Notes: generated by a model not told the origin, from the letters alone. A DNA stretch of 64,000 nucleotides from Methylobacterium persicinum (GCF_022179525.1 NZ_BPQX01000053.1:1-64000); one strand, 5' to 3'. Positions 27,001-36,575 are shown, counted from the stretch's first letter. Program-made: numbers and translations.

Positions 27001-27672
27001 ATGGGCATGCTCGAATCGGTGATCGGCGGCGTCCTGGGGCAGGTCTTCGGCGGCCGACAGGGGGGGATGTCGCCCCTGGTGAAGGCCCTCCTGATGCTGC
27101 TCCTCGCCAAGGGCGCCAGCGGCGGCTTCGGCGATATCTTCGGCCGCGGGCGCCAGGGCGAGCCCGGCCCGGAGGCCGACCGCTCCGGCACCGGGCCTTC
27201 GGGAGAGCGACCGCATCAACCGACGCCCCGGGGCGATTCCGGCGATATCGGCGGGTTCGATCAGTATGGCGGTCGCCGCGACACCGGCCCCGTCGGCCAA
27301 GGTCCGTCGTCGGATGCGGAGCCCCCGGTGGACGCTTCTCTGCCGGGCGGCGGGTTCGACGACCTGTCCGGCATGCTCGGCGGCGGTGGTCCGTCGCAGA
27401 CGGCAGGTCGCTCCCAGATCGAGGAGGTGGCGGGCCTCGGGCCGCTGGTGGACCGCTTCCGGAATGCGGGACTCGGGGATGTGATCGGTTCCTGGATCGG
27501 CCACGGCACGAACCACGCCATCGGCCCGGATCAACTCGCCCGCGCCCTCGGCGACGACACCGTGGACGCCCTGGAGCGCGAGACCGGCATGGAGCGAGGC
27601 GCGCTCCTATCGGAGCTGTCCCAGACGCTCCCGGAGGTGGTGCACCGGCTCACGCCGCAGGGACGCCTCTGA
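27001..27672 (+). CDS. YidB-like (DUF937) family protein
   Basis: A 223-residue protein. The N terminus (MLESVIGGVLGQVFGG) and the C-terminal domain (GDVIGSWIGHGTNHAI, ALGDDTVDALERETGM) fit the YidB/DUF937 family, soluble proteins of unknown role. A glycine/proline-rich, low-complexity middle (about 45-130) links them. GGGGAGG lies 8 bases before the ATG at 27001. It closes a three-gene run with the OmpA-like protein and the small membrane protein. Confidence 0.75.
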   Translation: MGMLESVIGGVLGQVFGGRQGGMSPLVKALLMLLLAKGASGGFGDIFGRGRQGEPGPEADRSGTGPSGERPHQPTPRGDSGDIGGFDQYGGRRDTGPVGQGPSSDAEPPVDASLPGGGFDDLSGMLGGGGPSQTAGRSQIEEVAGLGPLVDRFRNAGLGDVIGSWIGHGTNHAIGPDQLARALGDDTVDALERETGMERGALLSELSQTLPEVVHRLTPQGRL

Positions 27673-27727
27673 GGGCTGAGAGCCCAGCGTAGGTCGGGAT
27701 CGAAACCCGTCCGATCCCATTCCCTTG

Positions 27728-27834
27728 CCTCATCCTGAGGTGCTGCGAAGCAGCCTCGAAGGAGGGCTCCAGAACGCGCTGCGCTCCCTGGAGCCCTCCT
27801 TCGCGGCCCGCTGAAGCGGGCGCCTCGGGATCAG
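27728..27834. repeat. Intergenic inverted repeat, family B (copy 2)
   Basis: CCTCATCCTGAGGTGCTGCG, then CAGCCTCGAAGGAGGGCTCCAG, and on the right CTGGAGCCCTCCTTCG with a degenerate end CGCCTCGGGATCAGG. It separates the convergent yidB-like gene and fabF. Confidence 0.8.
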
Positions 27835-27886
27835 GTTGTGGGAGGATTACGGTCGCAAAACTTTTCGCCAAACGCGGCCCGCCCTC

Positions 27887-29146
27887 TCAGACTCGCCGCA
27901 TCACCAGCGAAGCGTTCGTTCCGCCGAAGCCGAACGAGTTCGACAGGGCCACATCCACGCGCTTGCGCTTGGCCTCGTGCGGGACGAGGTCGATGCGGGT
28001 CTCGACGCTCGGGTTGTCGAGGTTCAACGTCGGCGGGATCACGCCGTCGCGGATGGTGAGGATCGAGAAGATCGCCTCCACCGCACCGGCCGCGCCGAGG
28101 AGGTGGCCCACCGCGCTCTTGGTGGAGGACATCGTGGCCTTCGCCGCGCCCTCGCCGAGGAGACGCTCCACCGCCTTCAGCTCCAGCTCGTCGCCCATGG
28201 GCGTCGATGTGCCGTGGGCGTTGATGTAGTCGATCTCGGACGGGGAGATGCCCGCACGCTTCACCGCGGCGGTCATGCAGCGGAAGGCGCCGTCGCCGTC
28301 CGGCGAGGGTGAGGTGATGTGGTAGGCATCGCCGGAGAGGCCGTAGCCGACGACCTCAGCGTAGATCTTCGCGCCCCGGGCCTTGGCGTGCTCGTATTCC
28401 TCCAGCACCACCACGCCCGCGCCCTCGCCCATGACGAAGCCGTCGCGGTCCTTGTCGTAGGGGCGGGAGGCCTTCTCCGGGGCGTCGTTGAAGCCGGTGG
28501 AGAGCGCCCGGCAGGCCGAGAACCCGGCGATGGAGAGGCGGTTCACGGGTGATTCGGCGCCGCCGGCCACCATCACGTCGGCGTCGCCCAGCGCGATCAG
28601 CCGGCTCGCGTCGCCGATGGCATGCGCGCCCGTCGAGCAGGCGGTGACCACGGCGTGGTTCGGGCCCTTCAGCCCGTGCTTGATCGACACCTGCCCCGCG
28701 GCCAGGTTGATGATCCGGCCGGGAATGAAGAACGGCGAGATCCGCCGGGGGCCCTTCTCGTGGAGGGTCACGGAGGCGTCGTAGATGCCGCCGATGCCGC
28801 CGATGCCGGAGCCGATCAGCACGCCCGTGGCGATGCGGTCCTCTTCGTCGGTCGGGTGCCAGCCCGCATCCGCCAGCGCCTCGTCGGCCGCCGCCATGGC
28901 GTAGACGATGAACGGATCGACCTTGCGCTGCTCCTTCGGGTCCATCGCCGCGTCGGGGTTGAACGTCCCCTCGCTGCCGTCGCCGAAGGGGATCTGGCAG
29001 GCGATGCGGCAGGGCAGATCGGCGGCTTCGAACCCGCGAATCATCCCGGCGCCGCTATCTCCCGCGATCAGGCGGCTCCAGGTGTGCTCCACTCCGCTGC
29101 CGAGCGGCGTGACCATCCCCAGACCCGTGACCACAACCCGCCGCAT
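27887..29146 (-). CDS. fabF: beta-ketoacyl-ACP synthase II
   Basis: Condenses malonyl-ACP with acyl-ACP during fatty acid elongation. The 419-residue protein has the catalytic cysteine in TACSTGAH, histidines in [11 protein letters not shown] and [12 protein letters not shown], and the C-terminal [11 protein letters not shown]. It is last in fabD-fabG-acpP-fabF, 87 bases after acpP. Confidence 0.96.
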   Translation of the reverse strand: MRRVVVTGLGMVTPLGSGVEHTWSRLIAGDSGAGMIRGFEAADLPCRIACQIPFGDGSEGTFNPDAAMDPKEQRKVDPFIVYAMAAADEALADAGWHPTDEEDRIATGVLIGSGIGGIGGIYDASVTLHEKGPRRISPFFIPGRIINLAAGQVSIKHGLKGPNHAVVTACSTGAHAIGDASRLIALGDADVMVAGGAESPVNRLSIAGFSACRALSTGFNDAPEKASRPYDKDRDGFVMGEGAGVVVLEEYEHAKARGAKIYAEVVGYGLSGDAYHITSPSPDGDGAFRCMTAAVKRAGISPSEIDYINAHGTSTPMGDELELKAVERLLGEGAAKATMSSTKSAVGHLLGAAGAVEAIFSILTIRDGVIPPTLNLDNPSVETRIDLVPHEAKRKRVDVALSNSFGFGGTNASLVMRRV

Positions 29147-29233
29147 AGAACCCGTCCTGCAATCCTCTAAAACGAATAACGGCGCGGGGGCGAAATCGCC
29201 TCAGCCGCGCCGCGTGAAACTCGAATCGACCCC

Positions 29234-29473
29234 TCAGGCGGCCGAGTTCTTCTCCAGGAACTTCACCGCGTCCCCGACCGTCTGGATGGTCTCGGCGGCG
29301 TCGTCCGGGATTTCGACGTTGAACTCCTCCTCGAAGGCCATCACCAGCTCGACGGTGTCGAGGCTGTCGGCACCGAGGTCGTCGATGAAGTTGGCGCTCT
29401 CGACCACCTTCTCGGGCTCAACGCCCAGGTGCTCGACAACGATCTTCTTCACGCGCTCAGCGATATCGCTCAT
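29234..29473 (-). CDS. acpP: acyl carrier protein
   Basis: A 79-residue acidic carrier protein with the phosphopantetheine serine S37 in [10 protein letters not shown]. It carries growing acyl chains for the Fab enzymes encoded around it. A 277-base spacer upstream (29474-29750), by far the longest in this cluster, suggests its own promoter, as is usual for the abundant ACP; a TTGACG hexamer at 29637-29642 (minus strand) is a possible -35, but no convincing -10 follows. Confidence 0.97.
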   Translation of the reverse strand: MSDIAERVKKIVVEHLGVEPEKVVESANFIDDLGADSLDTVELVMAFEEEFNVEIPDDAAETIQTVGDAVKFLEKNSAA

Positions 29474-29750
29474 CGGTCTTGCGTCCTCGTCCTTGCTGGT
29501 CTCTGTTCGCGTTTTCTTGTCATGCCGTGGCTCGCCTCGCCTGAGGGCCCTGGAGAGCCGGTGTCCGATCGCGCGTGTTTCGAGGTAAACCGGGTCAGCC
29601 CCGATGCAGGGGCCTTGGACTGAAAACCCGCTGAACCGTCAACCCCCTGTACGGCTGATCGGGTGGTAGCACAGGGTTTTCGCCCTGGCGAGAGGCCGTT
29701 CACAAAGCGTTCAGAGGTGTGGTTTTTCAGTGCCTTGACTTGTTTTGGCT

Positions 29751-30488
29751 TCAGATCATCGCCATCCCGCCGTTCACGTGCAGCGTCTGGCCGGTGACGT
29801 AGCCCGCCTCCTGCGAGGCGAGGTACAGGCAGGCCGCGGCGACTTCCGCGCCTTCGCCGAGGCGCCCGGCCGGCACCCGGGTGAGGATGCCCTCCCGCTG
29901 CTTCTCATTGAGGGCGTCGGTCATCGGCGAGGCGATGAAGCCGGGCGCGATGCAATTCACGGTGATCCCGCGGGAGGCGACCTCGCCGGCCAGCGCCTTG
30001 GTGAGGCCCACGAGGCCGGCCTTGGCGGCGGCGTAGTTCCCCTGGCCGGGATTGCCGGTGGTGCCCACCACCGAGCCGATGCCGATGATCCGGCCGTAAC
30101 GGCGGCGCATCATACCTTTCACCGCCGCCCGCGACAGGCGGAAGGCGGCGGTGAGGTTCACGGCGATCACCGAATCCCACTCCTCGTCCTTCATCCGCAT
30201 GAAGAGGTTGTCCCGCGTGATGCCGGCATTGTTCACGAGGATGTCGAGGGGGCCGATCTTCTCCTCGGCGGAGGGGACCAGGGCCTCGACCGAGGCGGTG
30301 TCGGCGAGGTTCGCCGGCACGATGGCGGTGCGCTCCCCGAGTTCGGCGGCGAGGGCTTCGAGCGCATCGGCCCGGGTCCCCGAAAGGGCGACGGTGGCCC
30401 CGGCGGCGTGAAGGCTGCGGGCGATGGCCCCGCCGAGGCCGCCTGTGGCGCCGGTGACGAGGGCCTTGCGGCCGGTCAGGTCGAACAT
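29751..30488 (-). CDS. fabG: 3-oxoacyl-ACP reductase
   Basis: NADPH-dependent reduction of 3-oxoacyl-ACP. The 245-residue short-chain dehydrogenase has the Rossmann motif TGATGGLGGAI (about residue 12-22), NNAG, the catalytic Ser in GIGSVVG and the YAAAK tyrosine-lysine pair. It lies 20 bases after fabD and upstream of acpP. Ends in the usual LHVNGGMAMI. Confidence 0.96.
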   Translation of the reverse strand: MFDLTGRKALVTGATGGLGGAIARSLHAAGATVALSGTRADALEALAAELGERTAIVPANLADTASVEALVPSAEEKIGPLDILVNNAGITRDNLFMRMKDEEWDSVIAVNLTAAFRLSRAAVKGMMRRRYGRIIGIGSVVGTTGNPGQGNYAAAKAGLVGLTKALAGEVASRGITVNCIAPGFIASPMTDALNEKQREGILTRVPAGRLGEGAEVAAACLYLASQEAGYVTGQTLHVNGGMAMI

Positions 30489-30508
30489 GGGTCGGGTTCC
30501 GTTTGCGG

Positions 30509-31441
30509 TCAGGGCGCGAAGGCGGCGATGTCGGCCGGGGTGCCGACCGAGACCGCCTGCGCGCCGGGGGCGATGCGCTTGACGAGGCCGGCCAGCACCT
30601 TGCCGGCCCCCAGTTCGGCGAAGTGCGAGACACCGGAGGCGGCCATGGCGGCAACGCTCTCCCGCCAGCGGACGGTGCCGGTGACCTGCTCCACCAGGGC
30701 AAGGCGGATCTCGTCGGGGCCGCCCACCGGGGCGGCGGTGACGTTGGCGTAGAGGGGCACCTTCGGCGCCTGCAGGTCCACCGCCGTCAGGGCCTGGGCC
30801 ATCCGCGCTGCGGCCGGGGCCATCAGGCGGCAGTGGAAGGGCGCGGAGACGTTGAGCATCACCGCCCGCTTGATCCCCTTGGAGGAGGCGAGGGCGACGG
30901 CGCGCTCCACTGCGCCGCGGGCACCCGAGAGCACCACCTGTCCGCCGCCGTTGTCGTTGGCCACGTCGCAGATCTCGCCCTCCGCGGCCTCCTCGGCCAG
31001 GGCGTGGGCGGCGTCGATATCGGTGCCGATCAGCGCGGCCATCGCCCCGGCGCCGGGGGGGATGGCGGCCTGCATGGCCTGGCCGCGGATACGCAGGAGG
31101 CGCGCGGCGTCGGCGATGGTCAGGCTGCCCGCGGCGGCGAGTGCCGTGTATTCGCCCAGCGAATGGCCGGCGACGCAGGCGACGTCCCGGCCGAGATCGA
31201 GGCCGCGCTCCGCCTCCAGGACCCGCAGGGCGGCGAGGCTCGCGGCCATCAGGGCGGGCTGGGCGTTGGCGGTCAGAGTCAGCTCGTCCGCCGGCCCCTC
31301 GGCCATGAGGTGCGAGAGCTTCTGGCCGAGGGCGTCGTCGACCTCATCGAGCACGGCCCGCGCCTGCGGGAAGTTCGCCGCCAGATCCTTGGCCATGCCC
31401 ACGGCCTGGCTGCCCTGGCCCGGAAAGATGAGTGCGCGCAT
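30509..31441 (-). CDS. fabD: malonyl-CoA:ACP transacylase
   Basis: Loads malonyl groups onto ACP. The 310-residue protein begins ALIFPGQGSQAVGM and carries the nucleophile motif GHSLGEYTAL and the family histidine in the SAPFHCRLM segment. It is the first gene of fabD-G-acpP-fabF; the 195-base gap upstream faces the divergent bestrophin-like gene. Confidence 0.96.
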   Translation of the reverse strand: MRALIFPGQGSQAVGMAKDLAANFPQARAVLDEVDDALGQKLSHLMAEGPADELTLTANAQPALMAASLAALRVLEAERGLDLGRDVACVAGHSLGEYTALAAAGSLTIADAARLLRIRGQAMQAAIPPGAGAMAALIGTDIDAAHALAEEAAEGEICDVANDNGGGQVVLSGARGAVERAVALASSKGIKRAVMLNVSAPFHCRLMAPAAARMAQALTAVDLQAPKVPLYANVTAAPVGGPDEIRLALVEQVTGTVRWRESVAAMAASGVSHFAELGAGKVLAGLVKRIAPGAQAVSVGTPADIAAFAP

Positions 31442-31636
31442 CGCTGTCGCGGCGTCCGGCGCCGCTCCCTTCCGGGGTTTCCCCGTCCGGTCCGGAAGCC
31501 GGCGCGGTGGAAAACCCCTCGAAAATGAAGGCGGCGCAGTCGCATCCGTTGCGGCGCGTTGTCAACAACGCGCCGCACAATCGCGCCCCGCGCGGGGGCG
31601 GCTGCCTTCCCGCGGCGGCCGTGGCACATATCGGCG

Positions 31637-32557
31637 ATGATCGTCCGTCCCCGCCCCACGCTGTTCACCGTCATGTTCGCCCTGCGGGGCTCGATCCTTC
31701 CGCGGGTGGCGCCCACGGTGATCGGCATCACGGCCTTCTCGGTCGTGGTCGTGGCCGCCGAGCAGGCGTGGCCCTGGGCCTTCCCGGTGACCGCCGGGGT
31801 CGGCCCCTTCACCCTCATCGGGCTCGCCCTGTCGATCTTCCTGAGCTTCCGCAACAACGCCTGCTACGACCGGTGGTGGGAGGCGCGGAAGGTCTGGGGT
31901 TCGCTGATCGTGGAGGCCCGGGGCCTCGCCCGCACGATCCCGGCCCTGCTGCCGGGGGAGGGGGATGAGGCCCTTCGCCGGGCCAGCCTCCTGCGGGTCG
32001 CCGCCTTCACGAGCGCCCTCCATGCCAGCCTCCGGGGCCAGGAAGGGGCGAAGGCCGCCGCCGCGTGGCTCACCGAGGCCGAGGCGGCCGGCTTGCGCGA
32101 CCGGTCGAGCCCCGCGGACGCGATCCTCGGCCTCCTGCTGGCCGACCTCGCCGCCGCGATGCGCCGGGGGGCGCTGACCGACATCCTGTTCGGCCTCCTC
32201 GAACGGAAGGTCACGGACCTGTGCGCCATCCAGACCGCCTGCGAGCGGATCCGCCACACGCCCGTGCCCTTCGCCTACACGCTCCTCGTGTACCGCACGG
32301 CCTGGTTGTACTGCCTGTTCCTGCCCGTCGGCCTGTCGGGCTCCCTGGGCTGGGCGACGCCGGCGGCCGTGGCGCTGGTGTCCTACACCTTCTTCGGCCT
32401 CGACCTCCTGGGTGACGAGCTCGAGGAGCCCTTCGGCACGGCCCCCAACGATCTGCCGATCGACGCGATGCTGCGCGAGGTCGAGCGGACGGTACTGGGC
32501 GCGTTGGGGGATCCGCTGCCTCCCGCGATCGCCCCGGACCGCTACTGGCTCCGCTGA
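31637..32557 (+). CDS. bestrophin-like (UPF0187) membrane channel protein
   Basis: A 306-residue protein of the bacterial bestrophin family, pentameric ion channels of the inner membrane. It shows the family pattern: two N-terminal membrane helices (about 18-40, 48-68), the FLSFRNNACYDRWWEARK segment, and a second helix pair (about 215-255, TAWLYCLFLPVGL, ALVSYTFFGLDLLGDELEEPFG). The ATG at 31637 gives the usual N terminus RPRPTLF. Ion selectivity cannot be read. Confidence 0.88.
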   Translation: MIVRPRPTLFTVMFALRGSILPRVAPTVIGITAFSVVVVAAEQAWPWAFPVTAGVGPFTLIGLALSIFLSFRNNACYDRWWEARKVWGSLIVEARGLARTIPALLPGEGDEALRRASLLRVAAFTSALHASLRGQEGAKAAAAWLTEAEAAGLRDRSSPADAILGLLLADLAAAMRRGALTDILFGLLERKVTDLCAIQTACERIRHTPVPFAYTLLVYRTAWLYCLFLPVGLSGSLGWATPAAVALVSYTFFGLDLLGDELEEPFGTAPNDLPIDAMLREVERTVLGALGDPLPPAIAPDRYWLR

Positions 32558-32658
32558 CGCATCGGCGGCGGAGCACAGCACGCCGCAGCTCCCCCGGCTT
32601 GCCAAGGGCGGCGGGATCGTGCTGCACCGGTCGGAAAAATTCCCAGGGAGGCCGGGCC

Positions 32659-34023
32659 ATGTCGATGTTCGCGCAGTTGCAGCGCCGTGCGCAGGAGGGC
32701 CGGCCCGTCCGGGTCGGGCTGATCGGGGCCGGGAAGTTCGGCTCGATGTACCTGTCCCAGGCCCCGCGGACCGCCGGCATTCACCTCGTGGCCGTAGCCG
32801 ACCTGTCGCCCCCGCGGGCGAAGGACTCCCTCCGCCGGGTCGGCTGGGCGGACGAGCGCTTCGCCGCCGCATCCCTGGAGAGGGCGGCCCGCGAGGGCAC
32901 CACCTGCGTCACGGACGATGCGGACGGCATGATCGCCAGCCCCTTTATCGACATCGTGATCGACGCCACCGGAAGTCCGGCCGCCGGGATCCATCACGTC
33001 CTGAAGGCCTGCGAGCACCGCAAGCATGTGGTGATGGTCAACGTGGAGGCCGATGTTCTCGCCGGGCCCTACCTCGCCCGCCGGGCCGCCGAGGCAGGCA
33101 TCATCTACAGCATGGCCTCGGGCGACCAGCCGGCCCTCATCGCCGAACTCGTCGATTGGGCGAGGACCATCGGCTTGGAGGTCGTCTGCGCCGGCAAGGG
33201 CACGAAGTACCTCCCCGTCTACCACGCCTCGACCCCCGAGACGGTCTGGGGTCATTACGGCTTCACCGATGAGCAGGTGGCCGGCGGCGATTTCAACCCG
33301 CAGATGTTCAACTCCTTCCTCGACGGCACCAAGTCGGCCCTCGAGATGGCCGCGGTGGCCAATGCCTGCGGCCTCACGCCCCCGCGGGATGGGCTCGCCT
33401 TCCCGGCCTGTGGCGTCGATGACCTGCCGAGCCTGCTCCGCCCCGTGGCCGAGGGTGGGATCCTGGCGGAGAAGGGCACGGTGGAGGTGGTCTCATCCCT
33501 GGAACGGGATGGCCGCCCGGTCTTCCGCGACCTGCGCTGGGGCGTCTACGCGGTGTTCGAGGCGCCGAGCCGCTACGTGCAGGATTGCTTCGCCCAGTAC
33601 GGCCTCAAGACCGACAGCACCGGTCGCTACGCGGCCACCTACAAGCCTTACCACCTGATCGGGCTCGAACTGGGGATCTCGGTCGCCTCCATCGCCATCC
33701 GCGGCGAGTCGACGGGCGCCACCACCGACTGGCGGGGCGACGTGGCTGCCACCGCCAAGCGTCCCCTGCGGGCGGGCGAGCGGCTCGACGGCGAGGGCGG
33801 GTTCACCGTCTACGGCAAACTGATGCCGGCGGCCGACGCCCTGGTGCAGGATGCCGTGCCCATCGGCCTCGCCCATGATCTGGTGCTGAAGAACGATGTG
33901 CCGGCCGGGCGCCCGGTTCGATGGGCGGACGTGACCTTCGACGCCACCCGCGAGGCGATCCGCGTCCGCCGGGAGATGGAGGCCCTGTTCCGGGCCGAGA
34001 TGGGCGCCGCGGGCTCGCACTGA
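32659..34023 (+). CDS. NAD(P)-binding dehydrogenase with C-terminal SAF domain
   Basis: A 454-residue protein with an N-terminal Rossmann domain (VRVGLIGAGKFGS, residues 18-29) like that of homoserine dehydrogenase or Gfo/Idh enzymes, a central domain with GTKYLPVYHAS and FLDGTKSALEM, and a C-terminal SAF-type beta-clip (about 380-445, where AHDLVLKNDVPAGRPV is seen) as found in antifreeze-like and FlgA proteins. Members are often mislabelled FlgA. Relatives occur in sugar-acid catabolism, but no such genes are nearby, so the substrate is unknown. Confidence 0.8.
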   Translation: MSMFAQLQRRAQEGRPVRVGLIGAGKFGSMYLSQAPRTAGIHLVAVADLSPPRAKDSLRRVGWADERFAAASLERAAREGTTCVTDDADGMIASPFIDIVIDATGSPAAGIHHVLKACEHRKHVVMVNVEADVLAGPYLARRAAEAGIIYSMASGDQPALIAELVDWARTIGLEVVCAGKGTKYLPVYHASTPETVWGHYGFTDEQVAGGDFNPQMFNSFLDGTKSALEMAAVANACGLTPPRDGLAFPACGVDDLPSLLRPVAEGGILAEKGTVEVVSSLERDGRPVFRDLRWGVYAVFEAPSRYVQDCFAQYGLKTDSTGRYAATYKPYHLIGLELGISVASIAIRGESTGATTDWRGDVAATAKRPLRAGERLDGEGGFTVYGKLMPAADALVQDAVPIGLAHDLVLKNDVPAGRPVRWADVTFDATREAIRVRREMEALFRAEMGAAGSH

Positions 34024-34031
34024 CCTGCGAG

Positions 34032-34056
34032 CCCGCCCGGCCCTCGGCCGGGCGGG
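34032..34056 (+). terminator. GC-rich hairpin at the end of the SAF-domain gene
   Basis: CCCGCCCGGCC and GGCCGGGCGGG pair perfectly over 11 bases around CTC, 8 bases after the stop codon. No T run follows on either strand, so it would act as an mRNA end stabiliser or rho-assisted terminator. It also lies beyond the 3' end of the convergent 70-residue gene. Confidence 0.5.
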
Positions 34057-34069
34057 AGAATGGAGCCGG

Positions 34070-34282
34070 TTACTGATGCCAGCGGTAGATATCGAAGACG
34101 CTTGTCTTTTGCTGGAACCACCGGCGTCCCGTCTCGGGGTCATGGCCGTTGTTCCGGAACGACTTGGCGATCCGCCGGACCAGCCGGTTCGCCAGGGAGA
34201 TACTGTCGATATCGTAGGCGACTAATTCAGGGGGTCGGGCTTTTCCGCTCTTCCGCTCTCGAATGAAGATCGAATGGGGCAT
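34070..34282 (-). CDS. small protein of unknown function in an AT-richer patch
   Basis: Seventy residues from the ATG at 34282, which has GGAAG 7 bases upstream; a longer TTG reading to 34342 lacks a ribosome site. The chain is basic, with no signal or membrane segment and a C-terminal run DPETGRRWF...YRWHQ rich in aromatic residues. No family recognised. Base composition is lower in GC than its neighbours, as is the 295-base non-coding stretch that follows up to the tRNA gene. Confidence 0.5.
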   Translation of the reverse strand: MPHSIFIRERKSGKARPPELVAYDIDSISLANRLVRRIAKSFRNNGHDPETGRRWFQQKTSVFDIYRWHQ

Positions 34283-34577
34283 GGCCACTTCCGAAGGCAA
34301 GCTAAGGATGCCTGACAACGGTCGCTCAACACCAATGTTCAATTATGCGGTGGCGTAGGTTAATGGTTAAAAATTGTATTGTTTGCTTCCGGAATAAAAG
34401 CTTGCAAAATGATCTCGCCGTTTGACGAGCGCCTGCGAAAAATCTTCGAGTGGGGATCCCGCGGGTCCGGCCAAGCGCCGAACGGCCAAGCACTGGCCGT
34501 CAGTCTGCAGGAATGTGACGAGAGCTTTGCGGCGTTCGGACCCGCCGGTCATCGGGTCCCGATCCTTCGAGGATGAA

Positions 34578-34655
34578 TGGTCGGAGTGGCGGGATTCGAA
34601 CCCACGACCCCTAGTCCCCCAGACTAGTGCGCTAACCGGGCTGCGCTACACTCCG
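34578..34655 (-). tRNA. tRNA-Pro (anticodon GGG)
   Basis: On the minus strand CGGAGTG pairs with CACTCCG as the acceptor stem, the anticodon arm is CTAGT-CTGGGGG-ACTAG giving anticodon GGG, and the T arm contains GGTTCGAATCC. CCA is encoded (34578-34580). It stands alone between an AT-richer patch and the glycosyltransferase gene. Confidence 0.97.
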
Positions 34656-34861
34656 ACGCCCCGAAGGGTCCGCGGCTCTTAGCTTCTCCGGACCGGACAA
34701 CGCAAGCCCCGAAACGCATGCGGGTGCAGATCGCACGCAATCCAGGGATGGGTCGGCGCTGGCCGACGGGCACGGCGCCGGGTAGGCAGGGCGCCCGTCC
34801 GCCCCGACCAGCGGCTTCCGCTCATCGCCCGAGACAGATCGATCCTGGAGACAACCCAACC

Positions 34862-36169
34862 TTGAAGACCACGCCGCCCGTGACGATCCAGCGCCCCATC
34901 GCCTTCGACCTGACCCGCCTCGTCACCCGCCTGCGGCATACGAGCCCGTCCGGGATCGACCGGGTCGATCTGGCCTACGCCCATGCGGTCCTGGACGGGC
35001 CGGGGGAGGGGGTCGGCGTCGTCTCCACGGCCTTCGGGCCCCGGGTGCTGGACAAGGACGAGGCCCGGGCCGTCGTGGCAGCGGTGGAGGCCGGTTGGGT
35101 GGAGGACCGCCCGGCCCGGGACGACCCGGCCTACCGGCGGCTGGCGGAACGTCTCGGCGCCCGGGTGCCCGTCGAGGCTCAGGCTCCGACGTCCCGGCGC
35201 GGATCGTCGGACCGGGATCGCCGGCTCATCCAGGCCAGGACGCTCGCCAGGATTTTGGCCCGGTCCCGGCCCGTCTCGGCGCTGCCGCGGGACAGCCTCT
35301 ACCTGCATACTTCGCACCTGCGCCTCGACCGCCCCGGGCGGTTCGACTGGCTCTATGATCGTCAAGACGTCCGTGCCGCCTTCTTCGTCCACGACGTCAT
35401 CCCGATCACCCATCCCGAATATGGCCGCGCCGGCGAGGCGGCCCGGCACGAGACGCGGATGCGCACCATCGGGCGGCACGCGGCGGCGATCCTCGTCAAC
35501 TCGGAGGATACGGGCCGGCGGACGCTGCAGCTTCTCGATGCCTGGGGGTACCCGAAGCCACCGGTGGCGGTGGGCCATCTCGGCGTCGAGCCGGCCTTCG
35601 GGCGGGACGGGGAGCGGCTCGTCCTGCCGGGGCCCACGTTCGTCGCCTGCGGCACCATCGAATCGCGCAAGAATCATCTCCTGCTGTTCCAGCTTTGGCG
35701 AGTCTTGGCCGAACGGCACGGGGCGCGCACGCCCCGACTCGTTGTTGTCGGGCGGCGGGGATGGGAGGCCGAGAGCGCCATCGACATGCTGGAGCGGTGC
35801 CCGGGCGTGCGTGATCACGTGATCGAGGCATCGGGCCTGTCCACCCACGGCCTCGCGGCGCTGATGCGGTCCTGCACGGCCCTGCTGATGCCCTCCTTCA
35901 CCGAAGGCTACGGTATCCCGGTCGTGGAGGCCGCAGCCTCCGGCCTGCCGGTCGTGGCATCCGACATCCCCGCCCACCGGGAGATTGCAGAGGGATTCGC
36001 CCTGTTCCGCGATCCCCTCGATGGGCCAGGATGGCTCGCCGCAATTGAATCGCTGGCGGAGGCCGACTCACCCAGGCGTGCCGAGATGGCGGACCGCCTC
36101 GCAGGCTACCATCCGCCGGCTTGGGCCGGGCACTTCGCGGCCGTCACGCCCGTCCTCGCCGCCCTCTAA
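34862..36169 (+). CDS. group 1 (GT4-type) glycosyltransferase
   Basis: A 435-residue cytoplasmic or membrane-associated glycosyltransferase of the GT-B fold. The C-terminal half has the sugar-nucleotide signature: CGTIESRKNH, ALLMPSFTEGYGIPVVEAAASGLPVVASDIPAHRE, with the E-x7-E motif. The N-terminal half has HDVIPITHPEY typical of GT4 mannosyl or rhamnosyl transferases. Start is uncertain: I use a TTG at 34862 with GGAG 11 bases upstream; a GTG at 34877 is also possible. Acceptor unknown; probably polysaccharide synthesis. Confidence 0.8.
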   Translation: MKTTPPVTIQRPIAFDLTRLVTRLRHTSPSGIDRVDLAYAHAVLDGPGEGVGVVSTAFGPRVLDKDEARAVVAAVEAGWVEDRPARDDPAYRRLAERLGARVPVEAQAPTSRRGSSDRDRRLIQARTLARILARSRPVSALPRDSLYLHTSHLRLDRPGRFDWLYDRQDVRAAFFVHDVIPITHPEYGRAGEAARHETRMRTIGRHAAAILVNSEDTGRRTLQLLDAWGYPKPPVAVGHLGVEPAFGRDGERLVLPGPTFVACGTIESRKNHLLLFQLWRVLAERHGARTPRLVVVGRRGWEAESAIDMLERCPGVRDHVIEASGLSTHGLAALMRSCTALLMPSFTEGYGIPVVEAAASGLPVVASDIPAHREIAEGFALFRDPLDGPGWLAAIESLAEADSPRRAEMADRLAGYHPPAWAGHFAAVTPVLAAL

Positions 36170-36254
36170 GGAGACCGCGAGTTGCGTCGGCCGCCCCTGA
36201 CGAATATGGAAAAGCGTCAGCGGCATGATCGAACGGGACGGGGAGCGACGTCGG

Positions 36255-36575
36255 ATGAAGGTGGTCGACCTCGATCGCGAGACGGTCAAGCAGGGTCTCG
36301 CGGATGGGTCGATCCTGGTGATCGACGTGCGAGAAGCTTACGAATACGAGGCGGGCCACATTCCCGGCTCGGTCTCCCATCCTTTGTCGGAATTCGATCC
36401 GGCGGCCCTGGCCGAGTTGGTCCGGGCGGATGGCCGCCGCCCCGTCCTGTCCTGTGCGGCGGGCGTGCGCTCGGCCAATGCCCTGGTCGCCGCGCAACGG
36501 GCCGGCCTCGAATTCTCCGAGCATTACCGGGGCGGCTTCAAGGATTGGTACGCGTCAGGTGAGGATATCGCCTGA
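36255..36575 (+). CDS. single-domain rhodanese (sulfurtransferase-like)
   Basis: A 106-residue rhodanese domain with the catalytic cysteine C67 in the active-site loop CAAGVRS and the conserved IDVREAYEYEAGHIPG segment (residues 23-38). It moves sulfane sulfur or serves as a thiol transferase; the six-residue loop fits sulfurtransferases rather than phosphatases. ATG at 36255 has GGGGAG 8 bases before it. It is 85 bases after the glycosyltransferase and precedes the efflux genes. Confidence 0.88.
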   Translation: MKVVDLDRETVKQGLADGSILVIDVREAYEYEAGHIPGSVSHPLSEFDPAALAELVRADGRRPVLSCAAGVRSANALVAAQRAGLEFSEHYRGGFKDWYASGEDIA

